Shown here one piece after another: positions 1-6,762 of a DNA stretch of 10,696 nt. The notes below the pieces were generated by a model. That model saw only the letters and a list, made by a program, of their open reading frames with translations. It searched no databases and had not been told where the DNA came from. This stretch comes from JBFHER01 sp041584055 (GTDB lineage: Bacteria > Bacteroidota > Bacteroidia > Bacteroidales > UBA5342): assembly GCA_041584055.1 (NCBI GenBank), contig JBFHER010000127.1:1-10696 (forward strand), in the 5' to 3' direction. The position numbers and the translations under genes are program-made. Position 1 is the first letter of the stretch, and each line of letters starts with the position of its first letter.

Positions 1-242
1 CTGAACAATTTGTCATCAACTTTATCTCCGGATGTCACTTCCTGTTTTGCTGCTTCCGACAGATCTATGCGAATTTTTGTGCGGGATTTCACTGTCCCTG
101 TTGTATATGCCTTCACAAATTCCCGGAATCCCGCATTGACCACCAGATCTTCTGCGCTTGTTTTTGATTCTTTTTTTGCGCAATCAGTTAAGGCTATGAC
201 AATTAACACAAAAAGCAAAGAGATCTTCAAATAATGTTTCAT
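1..242 (-). CDS. Lipoprotein, N-terminal part, probably alpha-2-macroglobulin family (partial)
   Basis: The first 80 codons are visible; the gene runs off the left edge. The protein starts with a lipoprotein signal: hydrophobic stretch at residues 6-18 and a lipobox-like LTDC with the acylated cysteine at residue 21, so it should be a membrane-anchored envelope lipoprotein. After a short charged linker comes a segment (about 40-80) with FVKAYTTGTVKSRTKIRIDL and then GDKVDDKLF. From memory this resembles the start of the first domain of the large (about 1800-residue) Bacteroidota alpha-2-macroglobulin lipoproteins, which are thought to trap proteases at the cell surface or in the periplasm. 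The start ATG at 242 is set by the signal peptide. The family call rests on about 40 residues and no thioester or bait region can be seen. The gene has the same orientation as the secreted-protein gene to its right, 138 bp away. Confidence 0.6.
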   Translation of the reverse strand, partial: MKHYLKISLLFVLIVIALTDCAKKESKTSAEDLVVNAGFREFVKAYTTGTVKSRTKIRIDLSEAAKQEVTSGDKVDDKLF

Positions 243-324
243 CTATAAAATGATTTAGAGTGAGATATAGCATTTAAAGATAAAAAACATTTTACACATA
301 CTTGGCCATAGCAGTTTGGGTTTT

Positions 325-337
325 TAACAATTTGTTA
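325..337. repeat. 13-bp perfect palindrome TAACAA-T-TTGTTA
   Basis: The arms TAACAA (325-330) and TTGTTA (332-337) are exact inverted repeats around one base. The site lies about 80 bp upstream of the lipoprotein start, in the 138-bp gap between the two minus-strand genes. It could be a regulator site or a chance palindrome in AT-rich DNA. No convincing TAnnTTTG box was found for the lipoprotein gene; the nearest is TATCTTTA on the minus strand at 282-275, without a -33 element. Confidence 0.3.
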
Positions 338-380
338 GAAATATAAATTTGATACTTCAGGTTTGATTCATGATTGATGA

Positions 381-992
381 TTATTTTTTCTTACGTTCAA
401 TTTCAATGAACTCAATCCCCTTTTTGATTTTTTTCTCAAATCTGATCACTTCATATTCCGGGTCATCCAGCACTTCTTGCAGGGGATCAACGGTACGGTT
501 GAATTTTCTGAATGTCAATCCTGGAACAGGCGGCGGTGGCGGAGGAACCATTAATTCATCTCCAAAAAACACACGATGATTTGAGTCTCCTTTAAGTTTT
601 TGCAGGTGTACTTTCACTTCTTGTTCCAGAGAATCTTCGTTTTCACCGATGATTCTTTCAATCATCACATCCACATTGTCGGAATCCCCATGATGCAATC
701 GTTTAATTATAACCTGATTATGTGTATCCTCATCAACCCAAACAAAATGTTCACCATCCCCCATCTTAAACTTAATGAGTGAATCCCCATTGAATTTAAG
801 CACTCGCAGGCCATCTTCATCTGCCATTTTAAAGTCAACATCCATCTCGATGGTGTCTGTTGTTGTAGTCACTTCTCCCTCATCATTTACGATGACCTTT
901 TTAATTTCTTTTTTGCGTTCGTTTTGGGCTTGTAAATCGATCACTAAGGCCACCAGCACCAGTGCAGCAATAATTGCAAAAAGTTTTTTCAT
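381..992 (-). CDS. Secreted, highly charged protein with a PPPPPPVP segment; unknown family
   Basis: This 203-residue protein has a clear Sec signal peptide (residues 1-22: MKKLF, a hydrophobic run, then a likely cut near LQA-Q), so it should be periplasmic or exported. I do not recognise a family. The mature part is rich in Asp, Glu, Lys and Arg and looks beta-rich, with recurring hydrophobic-charged strings such as VIIKRL (94-99) and VMIERI (109-114). Residues 150-157 are PPPPPPVP, followed by a basic segment and a lysine-rich C-terminus. The frame stays open upstream to 1091, but the signal peptide places the start at 992. The gene is divergent from the sensor kinase at 1249, whose periplasmic domain contains the same PPPPPPVP. 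I infer an accessory partner or target of that kinase, comparable in position (not sequence) to CpxP. Prolines here are encoded with mixed codons, and translation through six prolines should need EF-P. Confidence 0.75.
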   Translation of the reverse strand: MKKLFAIIAALVLVALVIDLQAQNERKKEIKKVIVNDEGEVTTTTDTIEMDVDFKMADEDGLRVLKFNGDSLIKFKMGDGEHFVWVDEDTHNQVIIKRLHHGDSDNVDVMIERIIGENEDSLEQEVKVHLQKLKGDSNHRVFFGDELMVPPPPPPVPGLTFRKFNRTVDPLQEVLDDPEYEVIRFEKKIKKGIEFIEIERKKK

Positions 993-1122
993 AACGTTGA
1001 ATTTTAGTTTTGCATAAAAACGAAAGACCTGTACATTGCAAACTGACACATGCACCAGTTTCATATTTTGTAAAGAATCTTTTCGCATCATGACTGAATT
1101 TAAACTGTTTGTATTTCCGTGT

Positions 1123-1130
1123 CAAATGTA
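1123..1130 (-). promoter_or_regulatory. -7 box TACATTTG, likely promoter of the secreted-protein gene
   Basis: Read on the minus strand the site is TACATTTG, an exact match to the Bacteroidota -7 consensus TAnnTTTG. Transcription would begin near 1117-1119, giving a leader of about 125 bases before the ATG at 992. No TTG -33 element is present at the usual 17-23 bp distance; the tandem GTTA repeats begin 22 bp further upstream instead, which would fit an activator-dependent promoter. Confidence 0.4.
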
Positions 1131-1152
1131 AAGCACTTTTATACAGGAAGTT

Positions 1153-1189
1153 GTTAGCGCTCAGTTAATACCGGTTAAGGATTTGTTAA
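1153..1189 (+). promoter_or_regulatory. Four tandem GTTA(A/G) repeats, candidate response-regulator operator
   Basis: GTTAG or GTTAA occurs at 1153, 1164, 1174 and 1185, so the spacings are 11, 10 and 11 bp, about one helical turn each. OmpR/PhoB-family regulators bind as head-to-tail dimers to direct repeats with this spacing (PhoB boxes about 11 bp apart; CpxR sites GTAAA-N5-GTAAA). The array sits between two outward-facing -7 boxes: its right end is about 40 bp before the predicted kinase transcription start, its left end about 36 bp before that of the secreted-protein gene. I infer that the regulator encoded at 2900-3595 binds here and controls both directions. Confidence 0.5.
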
Positions 1190-1216
1190 AGTCACAAACA
1201 CAATCATAAAAATTCA

Positions 1217-1224
1217 TACTTTTG
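1217..1224 (+). promoter_or_regulatory. -7 box TACTTTTG, likely promoter of the kinase-regulator operon
   Basis: TACTTTTG matches TAnnTTTG exactly. Transcription should start near 1228-1231. No TTG lies 17-23 bp upstream; the GTTAA array ends 27 bp upstream, as expected if a bound activator replaces the -33 contact. The box contains the TTG at 1222 that opens the longest reading frame, so that codon would lie outside the transcript and the start at 1249 is favoured. Confidence 0.45.
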
Positions 1225-1248
1225 ACATGTAAATACAATATAACGGGT

Positions 1249-2907
1249 TTGAAAAAAGGCAACATAAACATACTCATCGTTTTTATGGCTCTCTCGCTCA
1301 TGGGCATCGTAGTGGTTCAGATTATCTGGATCAGGCAGGCTGTTGCAATCCGAAATGAACAATTCGATAATACGGTCAAGAAAGTGATGAGTGAAAGTGC
1401 TGAAAAAATTGAAACCCTGGATTATGTACGTTTTTTCGCACATGGAGACATTTCACCTCCCCCACCACCACCTGTTCCAACACAGGAATACATGGATTCT
1501 TTGGTGAATGTTGTTAAGAATAAAATTCCGGACACGATCGCGACCTCTTTTTTCGGTGACCGGCCAAAAAGCAGTGACAATTCGGAACATATTATACATA
1601 TTGATAGAAACCAAATTTTGATTGAAAAGAGAGATTCTTTCAGAAATATCACTTTCCGCAAAAAGAAAGTCACAAATGAGGAGTTAAACAATGTAGAACC
1701 GGATTCAAATAATAAGAAAACGCCGGAAACGAGTTATTTTGAACATAGCATTGAGATAAATGACAATGAAGCAAGGCATGTGATCATTGAGCGACTGAAA
1801 GGAAAAGAGAAAAAAATAAACTGGGTGGCCCGTAAAATGGTGGATGAAATATTAATTACTGATGAGAAACGTGAAATCCCTTTTGATGGCTTACACGAAC
1901 TTTTGATTAAAGGCTTTAATGAAAATAAGATTGAAACCAATGCAATCTTTGCACTTATACAGGACGACAGTATTACAGCTAGCTCTAAGGCTATAAACGA
2001 CAGCAGCTTATTCCTACAATCTCCTTATCTGACCCAACTTTATCCCAATGACATTTTTTTAAAAAATGCTTATATTTCAGCTACATTTCCAGACAAGCGT
2101 ACATTTCTGTACAAATCGATGGCAGGCATGTTGATTGCCTCTCTAATTTTCAGTTTTTTTATTTTGACCGCATTTTGGTTAAGCATTCATTTCATTTTAA
2201 AACAGAAAAAAATATCGGATGTCAAATCCGATTTCATTAATAACATGACGCATGAGTTTAAAACACCAATTGCCACGATCGGGGTTGCCGTGGATACATT
2301 AACAAATGAAAAAGTCATCGGGAACAAAGAAATGCTCAAAGAATATGCAGGCATTATCAAAGCAGAAAATCAGCGCATGAACGGACATGTTGAAAAAATA
2401 CTAAGTGTCGCAAGAATGGAACACAGGGAAACTGAATTTAAGTTTGCACCCGTGAATTTTCATGCTTTATTGGAAGAACTAACAGAAAACCTGCGCTTAC
2501 GAACAGAATCCAGCAACGGACGTATCGAACTGGATTTACAGGCAGAAAATCCCTTTGTTGCGGCCGACGCGACGCATCTTTATAATGCGATGCAGAATAT
2601 TTTTGACAATGCCATAAAATACTCACCTGACTCACCTTATATCAAGGTGTGTTCAAAAGGAGAATCTCAATTTATTCTTCTTTCAGTAATTGATCATGGA
2701 ATGGGAATGAGCAAGCAGGTTCAATCTAAAATATTTGAAACCTTCTATCGTCAACCAACCGGAAATATCCACAACATCAAGGGTTTCGGACTGGGACTTA
2801 GTTATGTAAAGACAGTCATAGAAATGCACCATGGCAGAATTGATGTAAAGAGCAAACCGGGAGAAGGTTCAACATTTACTATTTACTTACCTTACGATCA
2901 TGGATAA
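1249..2907 (+). CDS. Membrane sensor histidine kinase with a large periplasmic domain
   Basis: The protein (552 residues from TTG 1249) should autophosphorylate on histidine and pass phosphate to the regulator encoded next. Segments: TM1 at about 6-28, a periplasmic domain of about 260 residues, TM2 at about 291-317, then directly the dimerisation domain with no HAMP. The H-box is NMTHEFKTPIA with H335; the ATPase has its N-box at N454 (FDNAIKY), G1 at D482 (DHGMGM) and G2 at 512-517 (GFGLGL), so it looks catalytically complete. The periplasmic part carries PPPPPPVP from residue 70 and VIIERL at 178-183, echoing the divergent secreted protein. The frame extends to TTG 1222, but that codon lies inside a -7 box; TTG 1249 gives the usual MKKGN-plus-TM1 start. 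The stop overlaps the regulator gene by 8 bp, implying coupled translation. The N-terminal pattern (TM1 ending QIIWI, then a conserved NEQF) is common in Bacteroidota kinases; the ligand is unknown. Confidence 0.93.
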   Translation: MKKGNINILIVFMALSLMGIVVVQIIWIRQAVAIRNEQFDNTVKKVMSESAEKIETLDYVRFFAHGDISPPPPPPVPTQEYMDSLVNVVKNKIPDTIATSFFGDRPKSSDNSEHIIHIDRNQILIEKRDSFRNITFRKKKVTNEELNNVEPDSNNKKTPETSYFEHSIEINDNEARHVIIERLKGKEKKINWVARKMVDEILITDEKREIPFDGLHELLIKGFNENKIETNAIFALIQDDSITASSKAINDSSLFLQSPYLTQLYPNDIFLKNAYISATFPDKRTFLYKSMAGMLIASLIFSFFILTAFWLSIHFILKQKKISDVKSDFINNMTHEFKTPIATIGVAVDTLTNEKVIGNKEMLKEYAGIIKAENQRMNGHVEKILSVARMEHRETEFKFAPVNFHALLEELTENLRLRTESSNGRIELDLQAENPFVAADATHLYNAMQNIFDNAIKYSPDSPYIKVCSKGESQFILLSVIDHGMGMSKQVQSKIFETFYRQPTGNIHNIKGFGLGLSYVKTVIEMHHGRIDVKSKPGEGSTFTIYLPYDHG

Positions 2908-3595
2908 GTTGGTACAAAAACGTTTGTTTTTCGTGGAAGATGATCTTCCCTTTGGAAGTGTCCTTAAAACATTTCTTGAGCTTCATGATTACCAGGTTGA
3001 TTGGTTTTCAGACGGCAATGAAGCCATCCGTAAATTTAATGCCAAACAATACGACATTGCGATACTGGATGTAATGCTGCCCAATGCTGATGGCTTCCAG
3101 ATTGCAGCACATATCCGATCGCTGGAAGCAGCGCTGCCCTTTGTTTTTATGACCGCAAAATCCTTAAAGGAAGATGTACTGAAAGGCTACAAATCCGGGG
3201 CAGATGATTACATTGCCAAGCCGTTCGACACAGAAGTCCTTCTCTGCAAGCTGGAAGCCATTTTGAAACGCAACCAGGGACTGAAACAAGAGACAACCAC
3301 TGTGCTTCAAATCGGAAAATACGAATACAACACTAAGTTACGTGAACTTAGATACGGACAGGACAAAAAGCGCTTATCACCACGAGAAGGTGATTTGTTA
3401 AAGCTGCTGGTTGAATACAAAAACAGTTTATTGCCAAGAAGTCTTGCGCTTGAGAAGTTATGGGGTGAAAACGATTATTTCAATGGGCGGAGCATGGACG
3501 TTTACATCACCAAATTAAGGAAATACCTGGCCGATGATCCATCCCTTTCAATAAATACGATTCCCAGAAGCGGATTTATTTTCAGTAGTGAGTAA
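2900..3595 (+). CDS. OmpR/PhoB-family response regulator
   Basis: This 231-residue regulator is the obvious partner of the kinase whose gene overlaps its start by 8 bp. The receiver domain (about 8-123) has the acidic pair D14-D15, phospho-acceptor D57 in YDIAILDVMLP, T85 (FMTAKS) and K107 in AKPF, so all the phosphorylation-site residues are present. The C-terminal winged helix (about 135-230) contains a recognition helix near 196-210 (GRSMDVYITKLRKYL) and the usual terminal beta hairpin (TIPRSGFIF). Proteins of this class bind tandem direct repeats about 10-11 bp apart; such an array is present upstream of the operon at 1153-1189, so autoregulation is likely. It is related in type to RprY-like Bacteroidota regulators, but I cannot assign a specific orthologue. 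Confidence 0.95.
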   Translation: MDKLVQKRLFFVEDDLPFGSVLKTFLELHDYQVDWFSDGNEAIRKFNAKQYDIAILDVMLPNADGFQIAAHIRSLEAALPFVFMTAKSLKEDVLKGYKSGADDYIAKPFDTEVLLCKLEAILKRNQGLKQETTTVLQIGKYEYNTKLRELRYGQDKKRLSPREGDLLKLLVEYKNSLLPRSLALEKLWGENDYFNGRSMDVYITKLRKYLADDPSLSINTIPRSGFIFSSE

Positions 3596-3755
3596 GTTAT
3601 ATTGTATTCAATAGTGTTTAGCTGGCAGTGTATATTGCTTCCCAAACCCAATTTACGCGCTTATAAGTATAAGATTAACAGCTAACAACGCATGAAATAT
3701 AAAAATTGAGAATATAAAATTTCAATCGTCACATGCTGCAGTCCATGATTTCAGG
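3596..3755. other. Convergent intergenic spacer, no clear terminator
   Basis: This 160-bp AT-rich gap separates the ends of two convergent genes. It holds two weak inverted repeats (TATTG-TATT-CAATA at 3600-3613 and CTTATA-AG-TATAAG at 3660-3673), neither GC-rich nor followed by a T run. I see no gene and no convincing terminator. Confidence 0.5.
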
Positions 3756-5006
3756 TCATACAATGTTTGCATTTGTATTGAGCATCAAAAATGAGGCAAA
3801 TTTCACCCCCTCTTCCATGGGCGTTAATGGAAGAAACCCGGATTTAAGTCTCCCTTCTGCGAAAACCGGAGGATAATCATTTTTCAGTTGTTTTTCAATG
3901 TTTATAAGTTGTCCCTTAGGCGCATAAACGGTCTTCCAAAACCCCTTTGATTCGGGAAACATATCACGCAAAGCCAGGGTAATGGTTCCCATGTTATAAC
4001 GCAGGTTGATTTCAACACAGGGATGAATATAAAACTGATCATTTTCATCCATGCACAACATTGCATCAATGCCTAAAACACCTCTGTATTCCCTTGATAA
4101 TTGATGTTCCTGTAATGCCTGCTGAAGTTGGGCACTGAGCTCTTTTAAAATCTGCGAATTATAATACGCACCAAATTCACGGGTAACAAATTCAGGATAA
4201 GCCTCCAGATAACTGCCTACATATTGTCCTCTTTGATTGGTTTTAAAACATGTGGTTCCCAGAAAGTCAATCCCCCCGTCACCGACCTTAAAATGAAAAG
4301 AAAAGTCCAATCGATTATTCAACAAAGGCTCTGCCATTATAAAACCCTGAGCTTTTACTATTCCCTGAATCCATTGCCTGTTGGAATTATTCAAGCGCGG
4401 TTCGTTCAAAAATAACGCCCCTCTGCCAGAACTGCTCCAGGGCGCTTTAAGAATTATTTTCTGGTGGCGTTTAAGTTCCATTTCCACATGTTCAATGGAG
4501 CCGCAAACTTTTGGAATATTGCTGGTCGGTAAAAGATTGCCCTTAGGGTTCTTATTTAGCACCTGTGTCAGGATGTTAAGGGATGTTTCCCTGCTAAAAA
4601 ATTGACGGAAAGACGCTTTCCACACCGACATATTTGAATTCCTGTAATCCCGGCAAAAGGAAGAAAAGTGAGGTTTAACCTTGTTCAGAACCACTGGACT
4701 GATCCCCCAGGGTTCAAAAGACTGTTTTTTTGCTTTCAGATACTTCTCAGAAAAGAAAAATTGTTCTGCGTCGATCAATTGCGGGAGTATAAAACCAGCC
4801 TTTTGAATTGACGTTCTAAACGTATCAGAAAGATTTGCAGCAAGCAGTACCCAGTCTTCCGGCTTTGATAAATAAACCATCAGAAAAGAAAGATCCTTCT
4901 CCAATTGAGATACAAGCGCAGGTGCCTGATAATGCGGCAAACCGTTACCTACAGCCATTTCACAGCTTGGATTGTAATAATAAATGTTTGGCTTTTCTGT
5001 GTTCAT
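3756..5006 (-). CDS. ATP-grasp-like protein, conserved Bacteroidota type, function unknown
   Basis: This 416-residue cytosolic protein has hallmarks of the ATP-grasp ligase fold. Residues 184-196 (IILKAPWSSSGRG) hold a candidate ATP-binding lysine K187 and a glycine-rich loop. EPLLN around E226 is followed by the strand DFSFHF, and D314 (LGIDAML) and the cluster E332-N334-R336 (VEINLRYN) look like the metal-binding end of the active site. ATP-grasp enzymes join a carboxylate to an amine or thiol via an acylphosphate; nothing here identifies the substrate. The N-terminal about 150 residues (starting IYYYNPSCEMAVGNG) match no domain I know. The gene stands alone, converging with the regulator gene and diverging from the TPR gene by 170 bp. 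A possible promoter is TTTG at 5054-5051 and TATATTG at 5030-5024 with 20 bp between them, an imperfect match. The ATG at 5006 is the first start in the frame. Confidence 0.75.
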   Translation of the reverse strand: MNTEKPNIYYYNPSCEMAVGNGLPHYQAPALVSQLEKDLSFLMVYLSKPEDWVLLAANLSDTFRTSIQKAGFILPQLIDAEQFFFSEKYLKAKKQSFEPWGISPVVLNKVKPHFSSFCRDYRNSNMSVWKASFRQFFSRETSLNILTQVLNKNPKGNLLPTSNIPKVCGSIEHVEMELKRHQKIILKAPWSSSGRGALFLNEPRLNNSNRQWIQGIVKAQGFIMAEPLLNNRLDFSFHFKVGDGGIDFLGTTCFKTNQRGQYVGSYLEAYPEFVTREFGAYYNSQILKELSAQLQQALQEHQLSREYRGVLGIDAMLCMDENDQFYIHPCVEINLRYNMGTITLALRDMFPESKGFWKTVYAPKGQLINIEKQLKNDYPPVFAEGRLKSGFLPLTPMEEGVKFASFLMLNTNANIV

Positions 5007-5176
5007 TTCTATGGATTATCACACAATATACTTTTTGCTTCTGCAAAAAACAAAAGTTCCTGGAAAGCGTTTATTAGTTTGAAACAATTTTTTTCTTTTG
5101 TATTAAAATTTACATTAACTTTAAGTGTTTTTAATCCACAACCTGTCTTATTGTAAAATGAAGTTACCCAAAAAAT

Positions 5177-5749
5177 ATGTTTGAAAGATACTATTTAAAA
5201 AAAGGGTGGAAAAGGTACACCCAGAAATCCTACGAACGTGCCATCAAGCTTGCCAGAAAAGTTAAATCAGGTGACACAGAGATGCTGATTGAAGCCAAAC
5301 GACTGGAAGGCTTAAGCTATTACAAGATGCGTGTTTACGATCTGGCGATCTTCGCCATGGAGAAAGCCATCCATCTTGGGAATTATAAGAACGACTGGTT
5401 TAATATGGCCATGTGCTATGCAAAAAAGAACCAGGTTGAAAAAGCCAACAAAGCGTTTCAGAACATATACATGGCAAAAACGCTTTCCGGCTATATGCAT
5501 CAGTTAAGCATTCCGGAAATGTTATTTCAATTTGCAAGAACAGCCTTTGAGAAAAAAGGATACGACATTGCGTTCAAACGACTGGTTGAATTAAAACAGA
5601 TGTATATTGGCGCAAATACAAGTGATACGGAAGAACTAAAACGAAAAGGACTTCCCTCATTAAATGCCTACTTAATTCTTGTGAAGAAAGTCTTAAAAGC
5701 AACAAATCATCCGGATCCGGAGCGCTGGTTATCAGAATTACCCAAATAG
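5177..5749 (+). CDS. Small TPR-like helical repeat protein
   Basis: The 190-residue protein has no signal peptide or membrane segment and should be cytosolic. It is almost all helix, with at least two TPR-like pairs: about 39-67 (AKRLEGLSYYK, then YDLAIFAMEKAIHLG) and about 72-99 (WFNMAMCYAKKNQVEKANKAFQNIY), with degenerate helices before and after (11-28, 114-141). TPR folds bind peptides or partner proteins; no partner can be deduced. The gene starts at ATG 5177 after a 170-bp divergent spacer in which the only candidate promoter, TAACTTTA at 5116-5123 with TTTG at 5097-5100, has a short 15-bp spacing. It ends 30 bp before rsgA, and a separate promoter for rsgA begins just after its stop, so the two genes may be only partly co-transcribed. 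Confidence 0.7.
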   Translation: MFERYYLKKGWKRYTQKSYERAIKLARKVKSGDTEMLIEAKRLEGLSYYKMRVYDLAIFAMEKAIHLGNYKNDWFNMAMCYAKKNQVEKANKAFQNIYMAKTLSGYMHQLSIPEMLFQFARTAFEKKGYDIAFKRLVELKQMYIGANTSDTEELKRKGLPSLNAYLILVKKVLKATNHPDPERWLSELPK

Positions 5750-5751
5750 TG

Positions 5752-5782
5752 TTGTAAAAACATTTCCTGTTGGTTACTTTTG
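5752..5782 (+). promoter_or_regulatory. Complete Bacteroidota-type promoter of rsgA
   Basis: TTG at 5752-5754, a 20-bp spacer and TACTTTTG at 5775-5782 match the Bacteroidota -33/-7 consensus (TTTG or TTG, 17-23 bp, TAnnTTTG). The site starts just after the TAG of the upstream gene. The -7 box covers the TTG at 5780 that opens the longest RsgA frame, so transcripts from here (start about 5787) must use a later codon. Confidence 0.55.
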
Positions 5783-6736
5783 AGCAAAACTAAGTTGTTG
5801 GATCAGGGAATAATAATAAAAAACACAGGAAGCTGGTACGCTGTTAAAAATCAGGCGGAAGTAATCATACAATGCCGGATCAAGGGCAAGTTTCGAATTT
5901 CCGGAATCAGAAGCACGAATCCGCTGGCGGTTGGAGATCGTGTGAACTACAAGCTGGAGCCTGATGGTACCGGCAGCATTCAGAAAATAATTCCCCGTAA
6001 AAATATCATTGTCAGAAAAGCCTCCAATCTTTCCAAGAAGTCGCACATCATGGCAGCCAATGTAGATCAGGCTGTCTTGGTTGCCACGGTTAATTTCCCA
6101 TTTACATCCACCGTTTTCATTGATCGTTTTCTATCGTCCGCAGAATCATACGACATCCCGGCGGTGCTTGTGTTTAACAAGCTGGATAAATACGGTGACG
6201 AGGACAAGGAAACCCTGGCTGAATGGCTGGCTACTTATGATGACATTGGTTATAAATGCATCTTTACATCTGCAAAAAAAGGGATTCATCTCGATCAGTT
6301 TGAAGCCCTCTTAAAAAATAAAATCTCAATCATTGCCGGTCACAGCGGTGTGGGAAAATCGTCGCTTATTAATGCCATAGCACCTTCGCTCAACCTGAAA
6401 ACATCTGATATTTCGGAGTCACATCAAACAGGCAAGCACACCACAACCTTCTCTGAAATGCACGCCCTCCCCTTTGGTGGATACATCATCGATACACCTG
6501 GAATAAGAGGTTTCGGCACGATTGACATGGCGAAGGAAGAGATTTATCACTTCTTCCCTGAAATTTTTGAGATTGCAAAAAAATGCAAGTTCCACAACTG
6601 TCTTCACACCCATGAACCCGGATGTGCAGTGAAAGAAGCTGTTGAATCCGGCGCCATATCCTTTAGTAGATATAAAAGCTATTTAAGTATTTTAGAAGAC
6701 CCGGGTGATACTAAATACAGGGAAACTTCGTTTTAA
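5780..6736 (+). CDS. rsgA: Ribosome small-subunit-dependent GTPase RsgA
   Basis: RsgA (YjeQ/YloQ) is a circularly permuted GTPase that binds the 30S subunit late in assembly and hydrolyses GTP on release. The order is diagnostic: an N-terminal OB-fold (about 8-75, containing GSWYAV, CRIKGKFR and STNPLAVGD), then G4 NKLD at 133-136, G1 GHSGVGKSS at 187-195, G3 DTPG at 238-241, and a C-terminal zinc motif with C269, C274, H276 and C282. All expected residues are present and the length (318) is normal. The frame opens with TTG 5780, but a promoter -7 box covers that codon; in relatives the protein begins about two residues before the GIIIK segment, so TTG 5795 or 5798 are better supported starts (numbering here is from 5780). 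A histidine kinase gene follows after 26 bp, probably in the same transcript. Confidence 0.96.
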   Translation: MSKTKLLDQGIIIKNTGSWYAVKNQAEVIIQCRIKGKFRISGIRSTNPLAVGDRVNYKLEPDGTGSIQKIIPRKNIIVRKASNLSKKSHIMAANVDQAVLVATVNFPFTSTVFIDRFLSSAESYDIPAVLVFNKLDKYGDEDKETLAEWLATYDDIGYKCIFTSAKKGIHLDQFEALLKNKISIIAGHSGVGKSSLINAIAPSLNLKTSDISESHQTGKHTTTFSEMHALPFGGYIIDTPGIRGFGTIDMAKEEIYHFFPEIFEIAKKCKFHNCLHTHEPGCAVKEAVESGAISFSRYKSYLSILEDPGDTKYRETSF

Positions 6737-6762
6737 AACGTATGTATTAAACCGGAAATTGA

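Noticed and set aside
528..545. G-rich tract on the plus strand as a quadruplex element
   Set aside because: It is simply the complement of the proline codons; runs are only GG, so any quadruplex would be weak.
381..1091. Longer start (1091) for the secreted-protein gene
   Set aside because: The extra 33 residues have no signal character and would bury a good signal peptide that begins at 992.
3681..3689. GTTGTTAGC on the minus strand, identical to 1150-1158 in the operator
   Set aside because: The following GTTAA is only 7 bp on, out of helical phase, and the site lies between convergent gene ends, so it is probably chance in AT-rich DNA.
4835..5156. Plus-strand open frames over the start of the ATP-grasp gene
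   Set aside because: They overlap a well-supported gene and its promoter region and encode low-complexity, non-protein-like sequence.
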